Assembly (NCBI RefSeq): GCF_900112415.1
Contig: NZ_FOLV01000016.1
Span: 1 to 64,000 of the forward strand
Length of the DNA: 64,000 nucleotides
Reading direction: 5' to 3'
Source of the DNA: Bacillus sp. 491mf
Lineage (GTDB): Bacteria; Bacillota; Bacilli; Bacillales; Bacillaceae_G
Part shown: piece by piece, positions 56,880 to 64,000 of the stretch
Position numbering within the stretch: position 1 is the stretch's first letter
Layout: every line of letters starts with the position of its first letter
Program-made: the position numbers and the translations under genes
Notes under the pieces: model-generated
Databases searched by the model: none
The model's input: only the letters and a program-made list of their open reading frames with translations
What the model was told of the DNA's origin: nothing

Positions 56880-58136
56880 TTATATTTTTTTGTATCTTTT
56901 TAAATATGCTTGTACATCATCATATGCACCGCTTTCATTTGCATATTTAATATAATTTTTAATTGTACGGAACCACTCTAACGTAGATGGCTTTGTTTCT
57001 ACTATGGCATCGGTTAAATCCTTCATTGTAATCATTCGCTCTATGCCCGTTGTCATAATTTCTTCTAAAACATTTTCTAAAGCTAGCTCCACTACATTCT
57101 CAATATCAGCACCAGAATAGAGTTCTGTTTCTTTCGCTAGCAAATCGTAATCTATTGTTGAAATCGGTTTGCCTGCCAACTTAATTTTAAAAATACTGCT
57201 CCGTGCTTCTAAATCGGGCGGTGAAACAAAAATCATTTTGTCAAAGCGACCTGGTCTTTTAAATGCAGGATCAATATCCCACGGCATATTTGTCGCACCA
57301 ATTAACAATAGTTTATCTGTATTCGTATCAATACCTTCGATTTCTGTTAACAATTGATCTATAACTGTTCTTAGTGTCGGATGCCCTGATGCTTTACTCC
57401 GGTTAAATCCAAGCGCATCCATTTCATCTAGAAATAAAATACATGGTTTTTTGGAACGAGCATATTGGAAAATTTCTCGTATGTTTTGTTCACTTACGCC
57501 AACATACGGATCAAGAATATCAGTAATACTCATTGTCGTAAAATGCGCTCCACATTCTCCCGCAGTTGCTTTTGCAATATATGTTTTACCGCAACCAGGA
57601 GGGCCATATAATAAAATACCGCCACCAACTTTTTTCTTAAACCGTTCAAATAACCCGGGTGAAGTAAAGGGTTTTATAATTTTCATTTGGATCGCTTTTT
57701 TCACATCATGCAAACCGCCGACATCCTGAAATGTAATCTGATCTTGTTCATATTTTTGTTTGCTTCTCCCGCCTTGAAGCACATTCATCGGAATCACATT
57801 TTCTTCCGCGTTTTCATTTACATAAGCTGTATGTAACTGTTTTTCTTTTTCAGGAGATGGCTCTACTACGTAATGCTCGTTTTTTTCAAAATGGCTCTCT
57901 TCTTCAGTTACATGTGGTGCTTCTTTCGGATTTGTAAGCGCCTGTGATAAAGCTGCGAGTTCAGCAGCAATTTTATCCTTCCATTCTTGATCACCATACT
58001 GAAGGGCTTTCGATAAAGCTTGCAGCGCATTTGCTATCTCTCCCTGCTCTTTATACTCTACCCCAATCAAATACCAAATCAATCCATTTTCTTCATCTTG
58101 TGCTATTACTTGTTTTAACACATCTATTTTATTCAC
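56880..58136 (-). CDS. AAA+ ATPase with N-terminal TPR-like helices
   Basis: A 418-residue protein. Residues 1-60 form TPR-like helices (LIWYLIGVEYKEQGEIANALQALSKALQYG), then an acidic linker. The AAA+ domain (about 130-360) has Walker A LYGPPGCGKT, Walker B CILFLDEMDAL, and the arginine-finger region NMPWDIDPAFKRPGRFD, as in Cdc48/FtsH-like unfoldases. No protease domain is present. The GTG at 58136 has GGGAGA upstream; the ATG at 58154 overlaps the previous gene's stop but has no ribosome-binding site. Last gene of a three-gene operon; target unknown. Confidence 0.82.
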   Translation of the reverse strand: MNKIDVLKQVIAQDEENGLIWYLIGVEYKEQGEIANALQALSKALQYGDQEWKDKIAAELAALSQALTNPKEAPHVTEEESHFEKNEHYVVEPSPEKEKQLHTAYVNENAEENVIPMNVLQGGRSKQKYEQDQITFQDVGGLHDVKKAIQMKIIKPFTSPGLFERFKKKVGGGILLYGPPGCGKTYIAKATAGECGAHFTTMSITDILDPYVGVSEQNIREIFQYARSKKPCILFLDEMDALGFNRSKASGHPTLRTVIDQLLTEIEGIDTNTDKLLLIGATNMPWDIDPAFKRPGRFDKMIFVSPPDLEARSSIFKIKLAGKPISTIDYDLLAKETELYSGADIENVVELALENVLEEIMTTGIERMITMKDLTDAIVETKPSTLEWFRTIKNYIKYANESGAYDDVQAYLKRYKKI

Positions 58137-58150
58137 CCTGCGCTCTCCCA

Positions 58151-59032
58151 TCATGATCTTTTTATTTTTTTATATAACTTGTACATCGGTGTAGATAACC
58201 AACTCCATATACAAATGATAATATAAAATAAAAGTCCAGCTCTCAGTATAACGTCCGAATGTAACGTAGCTAATAAGCCCATCGTTCCGACACCTATTGC
58301 CCAAAAGATAAGCGGACCACCTATTTTATCGATGAGAACATTCGGAAAGAAAATAGGATGAATCAGCTCTTCTGCTTCTTCTAAAATTTCAAGTAAATCT
58401 TTATTATTAGGCGCCAACAAGAACGCTTGTCGATAATATTTGTATGCTTCTCTATACCTTTTCTTTGATGATGCATGGAGTCCTAACTTCACTAAAAAAT
58501 TTACCTCATTATCTGATACATAATAATTATCTTTTAAAGATTCCTCTATTTCTTGTTTCGTTCCTATTGCGAGTAATAAAATAAATTGATAATGAAGAAC
58601 GGTAGGATGGTTCGGATTAACTTCTACCGCCTCTTTTATGAGTTGCTTAGCTTTTTCAATATGACCTGTTTTTAATAAAATATATGCATATTTCGCCATC
58701 GCTTGCGCATTGGAAGGGTCTGAATACAGCACATTCAAAAAACTTTGCTCCGCTTTTTCAAGTTCATTCGTATATGTATATATATGTCCAAGTGTATAGT
58801 ACACTTCTTCTGGGTCATAACCATGTTGCAAAGCTGATAAGCAAATCTCTTTTGCTTCATCATATTGTTCTAAATCTGCATAACAGCATCCCAAAAAGTA
58901 CAATGCTCCCGCATGCTGCGGATTATGAGAAAGCAACGTTTCCAATTTCCGCTGTGCTATTTCAATATGACCAATCTCGTAATAATGCAACGCTTCTTGC
59001 CACAACATCGTTTCACTGTGTGAAGTTGACAT
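58151..59032 (-). CDS. TPR-repeat membrane protein
   Basis: A 293-residue protein. About five TPR units fill residues 1-200 (e.g. AGALYFLGCCYADLEQYDEAKEICLSAL, EVYYTLGHIYTYTNELEKAEQSFLNVL). Two membrane helices close it (IFWAIGVGTMGLLATL and GLLFYIIICIWSWL), with a basic tail KKIKRS. It probably holds protein partners at the inner face of the membrane. It overlaps the gene before it by 20 bp and abuts the AAA+ gene after it, so the three are co-translated. GGAGGGGAG precedes the ATG. Confidence 0.8.
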   Translation of the reverse strand: MSTSHSETMLWQEALHYYEIGHIEIAQRKLETLLSHNPQHAGALYFLGCCYADLEQYDEAKEICLSALQHGYDPEEVYYTLGHIYTYTNELEKAEQSFLNVLYSDPSNAQAMAKYAYILLKTGHIEKAKQLIKEAVEVNPNHPTVLHYQFILLLAIGTKQEIEESLKDNYYVSDNEVNFLVKLGLHASSKKRYREAYKYYRQAFLLAPNNKDLLEILEEAEELIHPIFFPNVLIDKIGGPLIFWAIGVGTMGLLATLHSDVILRAGLLFYIIICIWSWLSTPMYKLYKKIKRS

Positions 59033-59465
59033 GGAGCATCTCCCCTCCTGCTATCAATGCCGCTTGGGCCATGATACCAACTATTCCAACGATTAAACCG
59101 ATCCGATGTAATGACTCTACATTTTCATTTACTAAATTATGAATTCGAAACCGTTCCCGCAGCGCATATACATACACACCTGTTACAACTACAGCAGCTA
59201 TTCGAGAAGCAATCTTTAGCACATATATATCACCAATTAGAGCGGCAAAGATGAACATTGCTAATAAAGTCATTATTCCTATCATAAGAAGTATATATAT
59301 TTTCTTTTTGGACTCTTTTAACCAAATCGCATTGCAAGTTCCTAAAATCATAATCGGAATAATCCCAAAAATAAGTCCAATAACAAAAAAATTATAAATA
59401 TTATACGTTTTTGTTTCTCTCGCTTGTTTCCCTTGTAATACAGGTTCCATTAAGTTGCGTGACAT
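59013..59465 (-). CDS. Small four-helix membrane protein
   Basis: A 150-residue protein with about four membrane segments (VIGLIFGIIPIMILGTCNAI, ILLMIGIMTLLAMFIFAALI, IASRIAAVVVTGVYVYAL, IGLIVGIVGIMAQAALIAGG). No catalytic or transport motif is recognised. It is the first gene of the operon with the TPR and AAA+ genes. AAGGAGGAAG precedes the ATG. Function unknown. Confidence 0.75.
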   Translation of the reverse strand: MSRNLMEPVLQGKQARETKTYNIYNFFVIGLIFGIIPIMILGTCNAIWLKESKKKIYILLMIGIMTLLAMFIFAALIGDIYVLKIASRIAAVVVTGVYVYALRERFRIHNLVNENVESLHRIGLIVGIVGIMAQAALIAGGEMLHVNFTQ

Positions 59466-59528
59466 ATACTTCCTCCTTTTCCATATTTACATTATAAAGT
59501 ATATTTTCATCCTATTTACAGCGAAAAT

Positions 59529-59560
59529 AAAAAAGTCGACAACATTTGTTGTCGACTTCT
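59529..59560 (-). terminator. Terminator after the SE1561-type gene
   Basis: Perfect arms AAGTCGACAACA/TGTTGTCGACTT with a two-base loop, just downstream of the minus-strand gene, with T run on that strand. Confidence 0.8.
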
Positions 59561-59562
59561 GA

Positions 59563-59745
59563 TTACTCACTCTTTTTAAATTGCTCACATTTAAACTCAA
59601 TATCATCTAACATTTCAAGAAGGCGATCTACATCTTCTAGTTCCACGTCTTCTGGTTCAATTGTATCAATAACCTCTATAAACATATTTAAACGTTCTTT
59701 CAAATATACTAATTGTGAATCTTTATCATAAGTAGCATTTCCCAT
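59563..59745 (-). CDS. SE1561-type small acidic protein
   Basis: A 60-residue, very acidic, helical protein starting MGNATYDKDSQLVYLKERL, with EPEDVELEDVDRLLEMLDDIE. This is the pattern of the SE1561 family found across Bacillales; its function is unknown. GGAGAGAG precedes the ATG. It ends in a terminator. Confidence 0.8.
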   Translation of the reverse strand: MGNATYDKDSQLVYLKERLNMFIEVIDTIEPEDVELEDVDRLLEMLDDIEFKCEQFKKSE

Positions 59746-60044
59746 AGGTGCTCTCTCCTTTTTGTGCGAGTTATCTTGATTATTTCTTAAAAGATATAAG
59801 TATTCCTACATATTTGCAAAAAATAATACACTTATATAACCCGATTGCTTCGACTCATACTAAGCATACTCATTCGTTTGCTTGTTGAATCTTTATTTTA
59901 TTATACAGTAAAAATGATTACCACGGACATGAATTTTTGCATTAATTTGAGTAAAATGATATGTTCCGCTATTCCTCCACCTCAAAATTCAAGGAAAATC
60001 GCAGAAGGTTCAACTAGATGAATCCATTTTAATTTTTCAATATG

Positions 60045-60160
60045 TAAATTGCTGCAATGCAGAAAAAGGATCCTTCTCTCGCTTTATTTAAACTTCGCAT
60101 GTGGCAGAACTTCTATGTATGACCAGATGCTCTCGCCCATCTAAAAAGAATGGTTTTTCT
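60045..60160 (-). repeat. Dispersed repeat copy H (bcr-type, partly deleted)
   Basis: Contains TGCTGCAATGCAGAAAAAGG, ACTTCGCATGTGGCAGAAC, TATGTATGACCAGATGC and TCTCGCCC. The GGCACTGACCGC block is missing. Confidence 0.75.
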
Positions 60161-60248
60161 TCAGTGGGGATAACTGTCCGTAAAAGCCCGATTGGGTGGG
60201 CTAACCATCAGTAGGGATGAAAAAACTCCCCACTGATGGAAGTTTCAC
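60161..60248 (+). mobile_element. Partial bcr1-like element
   Basis: CCGTAAAAGCCCGATTGG and CTGATGGAAGTTTCAC match the element at 31881-31995, and TTTAT follows at 60249-60253. The 5' part, with CCCGCATTAACGGGC, is missing. TCAGTGGGGA/TCCCCACTGA form a ten-base inverted repeat across it. Confidence 0.65.
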
Positions 60249-60325
60249 TTTATTAAAAAGCAATCTTCTTCTATCATAGAGGATGGACAAATTGTTATTT
60301 CAATAGTCAAAGGAGTATTTCATAA

Positions 60326-61453
60326 ATGAATACATCACAAAAAATGAAGCCGATTACTCCTTCTTATGATCCATGGGAAGCTTATATGGATTTTGAAGAG
60401 TATGGCAAATTATTATTAACAAACGTTGAGTTTACAACGACAACATTATGCAATATGCGCTGTGAACATTGTGCTGTTGGTTATACACTGCAGCCAAAAG
60501 ATCCAAATCCACTTCCGCTTGATTTACTATTACAACGATTAGATGAAGTTCCACATCTACGTTCTTTAAGCATTACAGGCGGTGAGCCGATGCTTTCTAA
60601 GAAGTCTGTTGATAACTATGTAACACCGCTCTTAAAATATGCTCACGAACGAGGCGTTCGCACCCAGATCAACTCTAACCTAACTATAGATTTAGCTCGT
60701 TATGAACAAATTATTCCTTATCTCGATGTTTTACACATTTCTCATAACTGGGGAACGATTGATGATTTCGTCCAGGGCGGATTTGCGATGATGGAACGCA
60801 AGCCGTCATATGAACAACGTGCTAAATTATTTGAACGAATGATTTCAAATAGTAAAGCATTATCAGAGGCAGGCGTTCTTGTTTCTGCTGAAACAATGCT
60901 CAATAAGCGTACACTTCCGCATATTGAACATATTCACCGTCAAATTGTTGAAGAGATGGGCTGTAAACGTCATGAAGTACATCCAATGTATCCAAGTGAT
61001 TTTGCGAGCAATCTTGAAATTTTAACGAAAGATGAAATCCGCAGTGCCATTTCACGCCTTCTTGATATTCGAGATGAAAATGTGTGGATGCTATTTGGAA
61101 CATTGCCATTCTATGCATGCAGCGATGATGAACGTGATTTAGAAATATTCAAGAAACTGCATGCAAGTAAAAATGTCACAGTACGTAATGACCCAGACGG
61201 TCGTTCTCGTTTAAATGTAAATATTTTTGACGGCAGTATTATTGTTACAGATTTCGGTGACATTCCAATGCTCGGAAATGTCCAAACGAATACATTACAA
61301 GAAGCCTATGACAAGTGGAGTGCCTCAAAAACAGCAAAAGAATTAAGCTGTCATTGTCCAGCTGTAAAATGTCTTGGGCCAAACATTCTTGTAAAAAATA
61401 GTTATTATCCCACAGAAAATTTCTTAACAAAACAAGCAAACATCACATTATAA
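60326..61453 (+). CDS. yfkAB: Radical SAM protein YfkAB with CxCxxxxC motif
   Basis: A 375-residue radical SAM enzyme. The SAM-cluster cysteines are C-x3-C-x2-C in LCNMRCEHCAVG, SITGGEPML is the SAM loop, and the C-terminal LSCHCPAVKCLG is the CxCxxxxC motif that defines YfkAB. The product and substrate are unknown. It is adjacent to yfkD, as in B. subtilis. AAAGGAG precedes the ATG. Confidence 0.92.
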   Translation: MNTSQKMKPITPSYDPWEAYMDFEEYGKLLLTNVEFTTTTLCNMRCEHCAVGYTLQPKDPNPLPLDLLLQRLDEVPHLRSLSITGGEPMLSKKSVDNYVTPLLKYAHERGVRTQINSNLTIDLARYEQIIPYLDVLHISHNWGTIDDFVQGGFAMMERKPSYEQRAKLFERMISNSKALSEAGVLVSAETMLNKRTLPHIEHIHRQIVEEMGCKRHEVHPMYPSDFASNLEILTKDEIRSAISRLLDIRDENVWMLFGTLPFYACSDDERDLEIFKKLHASKNVTVRNDPDGRSRLNVNIFDGSIIVTDFGDIPMLGNVQTNTLQEAYDKWSASKTAKELSCHCPAVKCLGPNILVKNSYYPTENFLTKQANITL

Positions 61454-61454
61454 G

Positions 61455-61490
61455 AAAAAACGTCAGCGTACTATCATGCTGACGTTTTTT
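61455..61490. terminator. Bidirectional terminator
   Basis: AAAAAACGTCAGC/GCTGACGTTTTTT arms between convergent yfkAB and yfkD. Confidence 0.85.
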
Positions 61491-61500
61491 GTATGAACAT

Positions 61501-62298
61501 TTACTTTGGATCAGAAGACGGAATAAACTTAAAAGAGATATGATCTTGAATTGGTATGGATGCTCCAATTCCTTGTGATGTAATATTTTTAATCATCAAT
61601 TTTCGCTGATTCCCTTTTAAAACAAGATATACCTCACCAAATGTTACTTTTCCTTTTTCGTTAACGGCTGGCGTATACGCATATAAATATCCAAGTTGTT
61701 TCGGACTAATATTATATACTCGTTCATGCTGGGTTCCATAACCAATGATTGTTTTAAACGAAAGAGGTAAACGTACTTTTTCCATCGCTTTTAGCAGCAT
61801 CATCTTCTTCACATCTTCTGCATCCTTAATGTAAGAAGTAAGCCCACCTTCTACTAGTTTTTGTGCCTCTTGTCTATAGCGAAGTGGATAATATCCCTGT
61901 CCACCGCGATTATCATGAACATTCCGATTGACTTGCCTGTATTCCCAGTTCATTGTTGTTTCAGTCGATTCATAATTTAAAGGCCATTGTCCTAAATAAA
62001 TTTTCGCACGGTATCCAACTGCAAGTGGTGCATTAGAAATGGATGTTTCATTAAACATCCGAATTAAATCCGGATTTTCAATCTTTATTGGCGATGTCTC
62101 AAGCAACGCTTTTGCTAATTCGCTCGGTTGTAAGCGCGGCAAGTCCTGCGTTGGATTTGGATACGTATTTTCTTTTGAAATGTTTAAAACAGATGGTGGA
62201 ACCTTTACATTCAATTCTGTCTTCGCAAAGCTACTACAAGGAAATAAAAAGATAAACGAGAACATAATGGTGATATAAATATTGCACACTCGTTTCAT
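61501..62298 (-). CDS. yfkD: YfkD-like exported protein
   Basis: A 265-residue protein with an N-terminal signal peptide (VCNIYITIMFSFIFLFPCSSFAK). The cysteine just before the predicted cleavage region is in PCSSFAK, which is not a clear lipobox. The rest is the soluble YfkD domain (RAKIYLGQWPLNYESTETTMNWEYRQVN). Function unknown. Next to yfkE as in B. subtilis, with a 72-bp gap on the same strand. Confidence 0.88.
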   Translation of the reverse strand: MKRVCNIYITIMFSFIFLFPCSSFAKTELNVKVPPSVLNISKENTYPNPTQDLPRLQPSELAKALLETSPIKIENPDLIRMFNETSISNAPLAVGYRAKIYLGQWPLNYESTETTMNWEYRQVNRNVHDNRGGQGYYPLRYRQEAQKLVEGGLTSYIKDAEDVKKMMLLKAMEKVRLPLSFKTIIGYGTQHERVYNISPKQLGYLYAYTPAVNEKGKVTFGEVYLVLKGNQRKLMIKNITSQGIGASIPIQDHISFKFIPSSDPK

Positions 62299-62370
62299 CC
62301 GTAAAGCTCCTTCCTAATGGGACTATACGGTTATATTCTTTTCCCTGCTCTCTATTGTTATCCAAACTTT

Positions 62371-63426
62371 TTATAATAAATAAAAACCGATTCCCATAAT
62401 GAGATATGCGGCAAGTAATGTTAAACCTTCAAACCAGTTCGTATCGCCATCATTTGCTATAGCAATTGTCAAAAATACAGCTGTAATCATTGCGACTAAT
62501 TCTGGAATCGTAAATACAAGAGGCATATTTACCGCGGAGAACATCGAAATAATGACAAGTACAGGCGCAACAAACATGGCAATTTGTAATGTTGAACCAA
62601 CTGCAATTTCAACAGCGATATTCACTTTATTTTTATAGGCCATAACTATAGCCGATGCATGCTCTGCTGCGTTTCCAACAATCGCCACAATAATAATCCC
62701 GATAAATAATTCACTCCAGCCAAATGTTTTAGCGACAGTTTCAATCGTATGTACAAGTGCCTCTGATACATAAGCAACCGCTATTGTTGCAATTGCCAAA
62801 ACAAGCAATGCTTTTCCTTTTGACCATTCCGGTTCTTCATCATGCTCTACTACTTCGTCTTTATGCTGGTATACACCGCGATGCGTGACAAGTTTGAAAA
62901 ACAATGCCGCTAAATATAAAACAATCATAATAATAGAAATGCCGACGCTAAGTTGGAATGTTTTTCCTACGTTCATGCTTTTTGAAAATATTTCAGGAAT
63001 GACAAAAGCAACGACAACCGCAAAAATTAATAAAGCTGAATTATGGCGCGCGTCATATACATTGAAGCTTTGACGTTTATACTTTAGACCCCCTACAAAG
63101 AATGAGAGTCCACCCACTAGTAATAGGTTCCCAAGAACAGAACCTGTTAACGAAGCGAGTACGACTTCTGTTAACCCAGCTTGCAATGCAAAAATTGAAA
63201 TAATAAGCTCAACTGCATTACCAAATGTTGCGTTTAACAAGCCTCCTATACGAGGTCCTGATACAACCGCCAAACTTTCCGTTGCTCTCCCCATAAAACC
63301 GGCCAGTGCGATAATTGTAACGCAATAGACAGCAAACATAATTGTTTGTGGCCAATGCATTACGTTACCAAGAACAGAAAGCGGTACACCAATGACTGCA
63401 ACAAATAAAAAAATCTTATTAAACAT
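62371..63426 (-). CDS. chaA: Calcium/proton antiporter (CAX), YfkE/ChaA type
   Basis: A 351-residue CaCA antiporter with about 11 membrane helices. The two alpha-repeat motifs GGLLNATFGNAVELIISIFAL and IVGNAAEHASAIVMAYKNKV carry the ion-binding glutamates. An acidic loop (KDEVVEHDEEPEWSKG) divides the halves. It exports calcium in exchange for protons. The ATG of MFNKIFLFVAV, three codons inside, is best spaced from GGAAGG and gives the B. subtilis YfkE length. Confidence 0.92.
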   Translation of the reverse strand: MFNKIFLFVAVIGVPLSVLGNVMHWPQTIMFAVYCVTIIALAGFMGRATESLAVVSGPRIGGLLNATFGNAVELIISIFALQAGLTEVVLASLTGSVLGNLLLVGGLSFFVGGLKYKRQSFNVYDARHNSALLIFAVVVAFVIPEIFSKSMNVGKTFQLSVGISIIMIVLYLAALFFKLVTHRGVYQHKDEVVEHDEEPEWSKGKALLVLAIATIAVAYVSEALVHTIETVAKTFGWSELFIGIIIVAIVGNAAEHASAIVMAYKNKVNIAVEIAVGSTLQIAMFVAPVLVIISMFSAVNMPLVFTIPELVAMITAVFLTIAIANDGDTNWFEGLTLLAAYLIMGIGFYLL

Positions 63427-63600
63427 CCTTTTCATCCTTCCATTTCTTTCTCAATCACTCTTTATATTACCATTATTATTCTTCTAATTTACCCAATTTT
63501 TATCATAATTACGTTTAAAAAAGAGCATTGTAGAAAAAAGTAAGAGCGAGTAAAAAAATATGAATGTTAAGTATGAGATACTCGAAAGGAGCAGAAACAA

Positions 63601-64000
63601 ATGCATCTAAAAGAAAAAATAGAAAATATTATTCAAAGCAAACGCATTGGTGTCCTAGCAACAATGCGTGACAACAAACCGTATAGCTGTTTTATGATAT
63701 TTTTTCACGAAGATTTCGTATTGTACGCTGCAACAGATCAGCAATCCAAAAAAATAGCAGATATCAAACAAAATGCGAATGTTCATGTTTTACTTGGTCG
63801 CGAGGGAAAAAAATGGGACGAAGAATATCTTGAAATAGAAGGTATTGCTTCTATTGAAGAAGACAGCACGCTAAAAAATAAATTTTGGACAAATAGTTTA
63901 AAACGCTGGTTACTTGGTCCTGAAGATCCAAATTACGTGTTAATAAAAATCAATCCTGACACCATTTATTACATTGATCATACTGGTACAGCACAACCAG
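63601..64000 (+). CDS. Pyridoxamine-5'-phosphate oxidase-fold protein (partial)
   Basis: The first 133 residues of a gene running off the right edge. It begins MHLKEKIENIIQSKRIGVL, followed by TMRDNKPYSCFMIFF and YAATDQQSKKIADIKQN, the split-barrel flavin-binding fold of general stress protein 26-like proteins. The cofactor may be FMN or another flavin; the role is unknown. GAAAGGAGC precedes the ATG. No stop codon is seen, consistent with truncation by the window. Confidence 0.85.
   Translation, partial: MHLKEKIENIIQSKRIGVLATMRDNKPYSCFMIFFHEDFVLYAATDQQSKKIADIKQNANVHVLLGREGKKWDEEYLEIEGIASIEEDSTLKNKFWTNSLKRWLLGPEDPNYVLIKINPDTIYYIDHTGTAQP

Larger units (their letters stand above)
59746..60325. 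other. Intergenic region with repeats
   Basis: 580 bp without a gene. It holds repeat copy H, a partial bcr1-like element and, near its right end, the yfkAB promoter region. No other structure is clear. Confidence 0.6.

Overview
The window is chromosomal DNA of a low-GC spore-forming Firmicute, almost certainly a member of the Bacillus cereus group. The evidence is: spore genes (sspE, sspK, ytaF, pdaA); two blocks that follow Bacillus subtilis gene order (ygaE-ygaD-ntdP-ygaB-sspE-yfhS-mutY-yfhP-yfhJ-sspK-yfhH-recX-yfhF-yfhE, and yfjO-yfjP-pdaA ... yfkAB-yfkD-yfkE); and many short dispersed repeats of the bcr type known from this group, one of which carries the TTTAT flanks I recall for bcr1. 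No intact insertion sequence, prophage, rRNA operon, canonical tRNA or CRISPR array is present.

Layout. 1-4.9 kb: a GC-rich structured element and the large subunit of glutamate synthase without a small-subunit gene. 5-21.9 kb: the conserved ygaE-to-yfhE block, interrupted by a 1,469-residue secreted lamin-tail/metallophosphoesterase protein, an amidohydrolase and a tRNA-like RNA whose 3' side is shared with a terminator in front of an acetyltransferase gene. 21.9-24 kb: a cluster of DnaA-box-like 9-mers, a tandem pair of dispersed repeats, and ugtP (glycolipid synthesis). 24-29 kb: anaerobic pyruvate metabolism (pflB, pflA and a short pyruvate kinase). 29-37.4 kb: a repeat-rich region with a tubby-like membrane protein, a beta-lactamase-fold hydrolase, a PTS permease for GlcNAc/glucose with a CcpA site, glutaminase, YtaF and an XRE-DUF1232 protein. 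37.4-41 kb: an amino-acid permease, a biotinyl-like protein without the modifiable lysine, and a RocR-like sigma-54 activator. A -24/-12 promoter and a palindrome lie between the last two. 41-50 kb: accessory genes (a kinase-fold protein, a TruA paralogue, DinB, an NTF2-like protein, an aldo/keto reductase with a TetR regulator, an ABC-F ATPase beside a transposase remnant, and a DnaD-like protein). 50-64 kb: an L,D-transpeptidase, the yfjO-yfjP-pdaA genes, class I fumarase, a three-gene membrane/TPR/AAA+ operon, and YfkAB-YfkD-YfkE.

How the genes work together. Carbon and nitrogen flow is represented by GltA, GlsA, PflB/PflA, pyruvate kinase, fumarase, the PTS permease, and the RocR-like module beside the permease. 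Envelope and spore functions are UgtP, PdaA, the L,D-transpeptidase, SspE, SspK and YtaF. DNA and RNA maintenance are MutY, YfjP, RecX, TruA and the RlmCD-type methyltransferase. The most unusual signals are the tRNA-like RNA overlapping a terminator, the sigma-54 module controlling a lysine-less biotinyl domain, the DnaA-box cluster, a bcr1 element nested in another repeat with its empty site preserved nearby, and the AAA+/TPR/membrane operon. Gene starts were reset wherever a Shine-Dalgarno sequence pointed to an internal ATG, GTG or TTG.
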